DNA of 6,464 nucleotides from Anaerolineales bacterium (lineage in GTDB: Bacteria; Chloroflexota; Anaerolineae; Anaerolineales; Villigracilaceae). This document shows, piece by piece, positions 5,258-6,464 of the stretch. The notes under the pieces were generated by a model. That model was not told the origin of the DNA, made no database searches, and worked only from the letters and a program-made list of their open reading frames with translations. Location of the stretch: assembly GCA_017882065.1 (NCBI GenBank), contig JADGQD010000119.1, forward strand, positions 1-6,464, written 5' to 3'. A program made the position numbers and the translations under genes. Within the stretch, counting starts at the first letter, position 1, and the number at the start of each line of letters is the position of its first letter.

Positions 5258-5263
5258 CTCCTT
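5258..5263 (-). promoter_or_regulatory. Ribosome binding site for the membrane fusion protein
   Basis: AAGGAG lies 6 nt before the ATG at 5251 and overlaps the permease stop codon (5262-5264). This fixes the start and suggests coupled translation of the two membrane proteins. Confidence 0.7.
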
Positions 5264-6392
5264 AATCAAGACGTTTTCGGAAACGGATAGACGCCGCGCC
5301 CATGATGGCAATGCCAAACACAGCCAGGGCCAGGATTTCACTCCAGATGGGTCCTGCCCCTACCCCCTTGATAAGCAAGGCGCGGATGATGATCAGGTAG
5401 TAACGCAATGGGATGATGTAAGAAATCCACTGCAGGAATTGCGGCATGGCTTCCAGCGGGAAGAAAAAACCGGAGAGGAAGATGCTCGGCAGGAGAGTCA
5501 TCCAGACCGTCAGCATGGCCTCCTGCTGGGTGTTGGCGATGGTGGAGGCGAACAGCCCGATCCCGAGACCGGACAAAACCAGCAGGCCCGAACAAGCCAG
5601 GATTAGACTGAGGTCACCGCGCACTGGCATGCCAAACCACCAGTGACCGATTGCTAGTACTTCTAGCGTGTTAATGAAAGCCAGGATGGCATAGGGCAGG
5701 ATTTTTCCGACCACCAGTTCCCACGGGCGGATGGGTGTGACGATTAACTGCTCGATGGTGCCGCGTTCGCGCTCGCGCACCACCGCCGTGGCGGTCAAGA
5801 TGGAGGTGATGGCATACAGGATCATGCCAATCACACCCGGGATCATGAAATAAGAACTTACCAGGTCCGGGTTGTACCAGACTCTCGTACGCACCTGGAG
5901 TGGCGGCTGGAAGTTGCTGGCGTCCATGCCGCTGCGCTCCAGACGCTGGATCATCAAATGAGTGGCCTGGGATTGACCGATGAGGGTAGCCGCCGAAAGC
6001 GCCGTGGACCCGGCAGTTGCGTCCGACCCGTCCAGGATGAATGCCACCTCGGCATTCCCCTCTGCCAGAGTGGTGTTGTAATCCGGCGGGATGATAAGAC
6101 CGGCACGCGCCTCACCCTGCTCGATCAGGAGGCGGATTTCGTTCTCCGAACCAACCATGTATGCCAGCCGGAAGTAATCGGCGGCGCGATAAGTATCCAG
6201 CAGGGAGCGCGACTCGGCGCAGCGGCACTGGTCAAAGACTGCCAGCGGTATGTTGCGCACATCGCTGGTGGCAGAATATCCCAGCAGGAATAGCTGCATG
6301 ATCGGAATGATGAGAATAATAGCCAGCGTACGTTTGTCACGCGTAATCTGGATAAACTCCTTGCGGAGGATGGAGACAAGACGGGAATTCAT
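5262..6392 (-). CDS. ABC-2 type exporter permease (YbhS/YbhR-like)
   Basis: The 376-residue inner-membrane protein has the layout of the long ABC-2 permeases of YbhS/YbhR/YhhJ type. It has a short cytoplasmic start (SILRKEFIQITRDKRT), TM1 at about 22-39, a large extracytoplasmic domain (about 40-180) and then five more hydrophobic segments (about 181-202, 232-250, 263-285, 293-313, 350-370). The cytoplasmic loop RERERGTIEQLIVTPIRPWE (206-225) is the hallmark ABC-2 coupling motif that contacts the ATPases. The protein ends in a basic RFRKRLD. Residues 56-58 read CRC where relatives usually have a polar DxS/T string. The start is the ATG at 6392, with AAGGAG 5 nt upstream, overlapping the stop of the preceding regulator gene by 4 nt. 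Only one permease gene is seen, so it may form a homodimer or have a partner outside the window. The substrate is unknown; E. coli YbhFSR is linked to drug export. Confidence 0.93.
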   Translation of the reverse strand: MNSRLVSILRKEFIQITRDKRTLAIILIIPIMQLFLLGYSATSDVRNIPLAVFDQCRCAESRSLLDTYRAADYFRLAYMVGSENEIRLLIEQGEARAGLIIPPDYNTTLAEGNAEVAFILDGSDATAGSTALSAATLIGQSQATHLMIQRLERSGMDASNFQPPLQVRTRVWYNPDLVSSYFMIPGVIGMILYAITSILTATAVVRERERGTIEQLIVTPIRPWELVVGKILPYAILAFINTLEVLAIGHWWFGMPVRGDLSLILACSGLLVLSGLGIGLFASTIANTQQEAMLTVWMTLLPSIFLSGFFFPLEAMPQFLQWISYIIPLRYYLIIIRALLIKGVGAGPIWSEILALAVFGIAIMGAASIRFRKRLD

Positions 6393-6464
6393 GCTGGCTC
6401 CTTATTTGCCATGACACCATGAAGGAAAATCTCGACAAAATGGTCCAGGGCATTCGTCGACATC
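6389..6464 (-). CDS. C-terminal end of a probable TetR-family regulator (partial)
   Basis: An open frame enters from the right edge and ends at TGA 6389-6391. Its 24 complete codons read STNALDHFVEIFLHGV followed by MANKEPA after an internal Met. A helix of the form LDHFVEIFLHGV just before a short polar tail is how many TetR-family regulators end. The stop overlaps the permease start by 4 nt (ATGA), so the two are co-translated. In E. coli the TetR-type regulator CecR (YbiH) precedes ybhGFSR, which supports the call. The helix-turn-helix is outside the window, so this rests on a short tail plus context. Confidence 0.55.
   Translation of the reverse strand, partial: MSTNALDHFVEIFLHGVMANKEPA

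Noticed and set aside
3908..5341. Upstream start for the membrane fusion gene at 5341
   Set aside because: The extra 30 residues overlap the permease coding region, and the ATG at 5251 has a strong AAGGAG at 6 nt followed directly by the membrane anchor.

Overview
The window looks like chromosomal DNA of a G+C-rich environmental bacterium. A member of the Chloroflexota (Anaerolineae-like) is my best guess. The grounds are a deazaflavin (F420)-type nitroreductase gene and two kinds of dispersed repeat that I associate with such genomes: a CACAGAG-type 9-nt-period element and an element encoding 'LTPNPSP'. This assignment is an inference. No rRNA or other marker gene is present to settle it.

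Layout. At the left edge, on the + strand, is the 3' end of a YjbQ/UPF0047-family gene (2-193). It converges on a minus-strand GNAT acetyltransferase gene (234-746), and the two share a hairpin terminator (192-229). Everything to the right is on the minus strand and reads right to left as one gene block. In transcription order it holds: the last codons of a probable TetR-type regulator (6389-6464), an ABC-2 permease (5262-6392), a HlyD/YbhG-type membrane fusion protein (3908-5251), a deazaflavin-dependent nitroreductase-family protein (3402-3896), a first ABC ATPase (2312-3280), a small nucleotidyltransferase (1806-2306), and a second ABC ATPase (861-1772). The TetR/permease overlap is 4 nt (ATGA), and most other junctions are 5-35 nt. 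The exception is an A+T-rich gap of about 120 nt before the first ATPase, which may split the block into two transcription units.

How the genes fit together. Regulator, membrane fusion protein, ATPase and ABC-2 permease are the parts of the cecR-ybhGFSR drug-efflux operon of Escherichia coli. Here the two ATPases correspond to the N- and C-terminal halves of YbhF, encoded separately. The first keeps a canonical LSGGM signature but has Pro in place of the H-loop His. The second has the His but a changed signature (LSAGW). A heterodimer would therefore have one good and one poor ATP site. Only one permease gene is in the window. Three small enzymes of the nucleotidyltransferase, nitroreductase and acetyltransferase families lie in or beside the operon, which raises the idea of combined modification and export of small molecules.

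The most striking sequence details are a palindromic dispersed repeat that has entered the first ATPase in frame, and a 9-nt-period repeat at the seam between the nucleotidyltransferase and the second ATPase that appears to supply the latter's ribosome binding site. I did not find a clearly unprecedented system. The main novelty candidate is the split YbhF with a nucleotidyltransferase between its halves.
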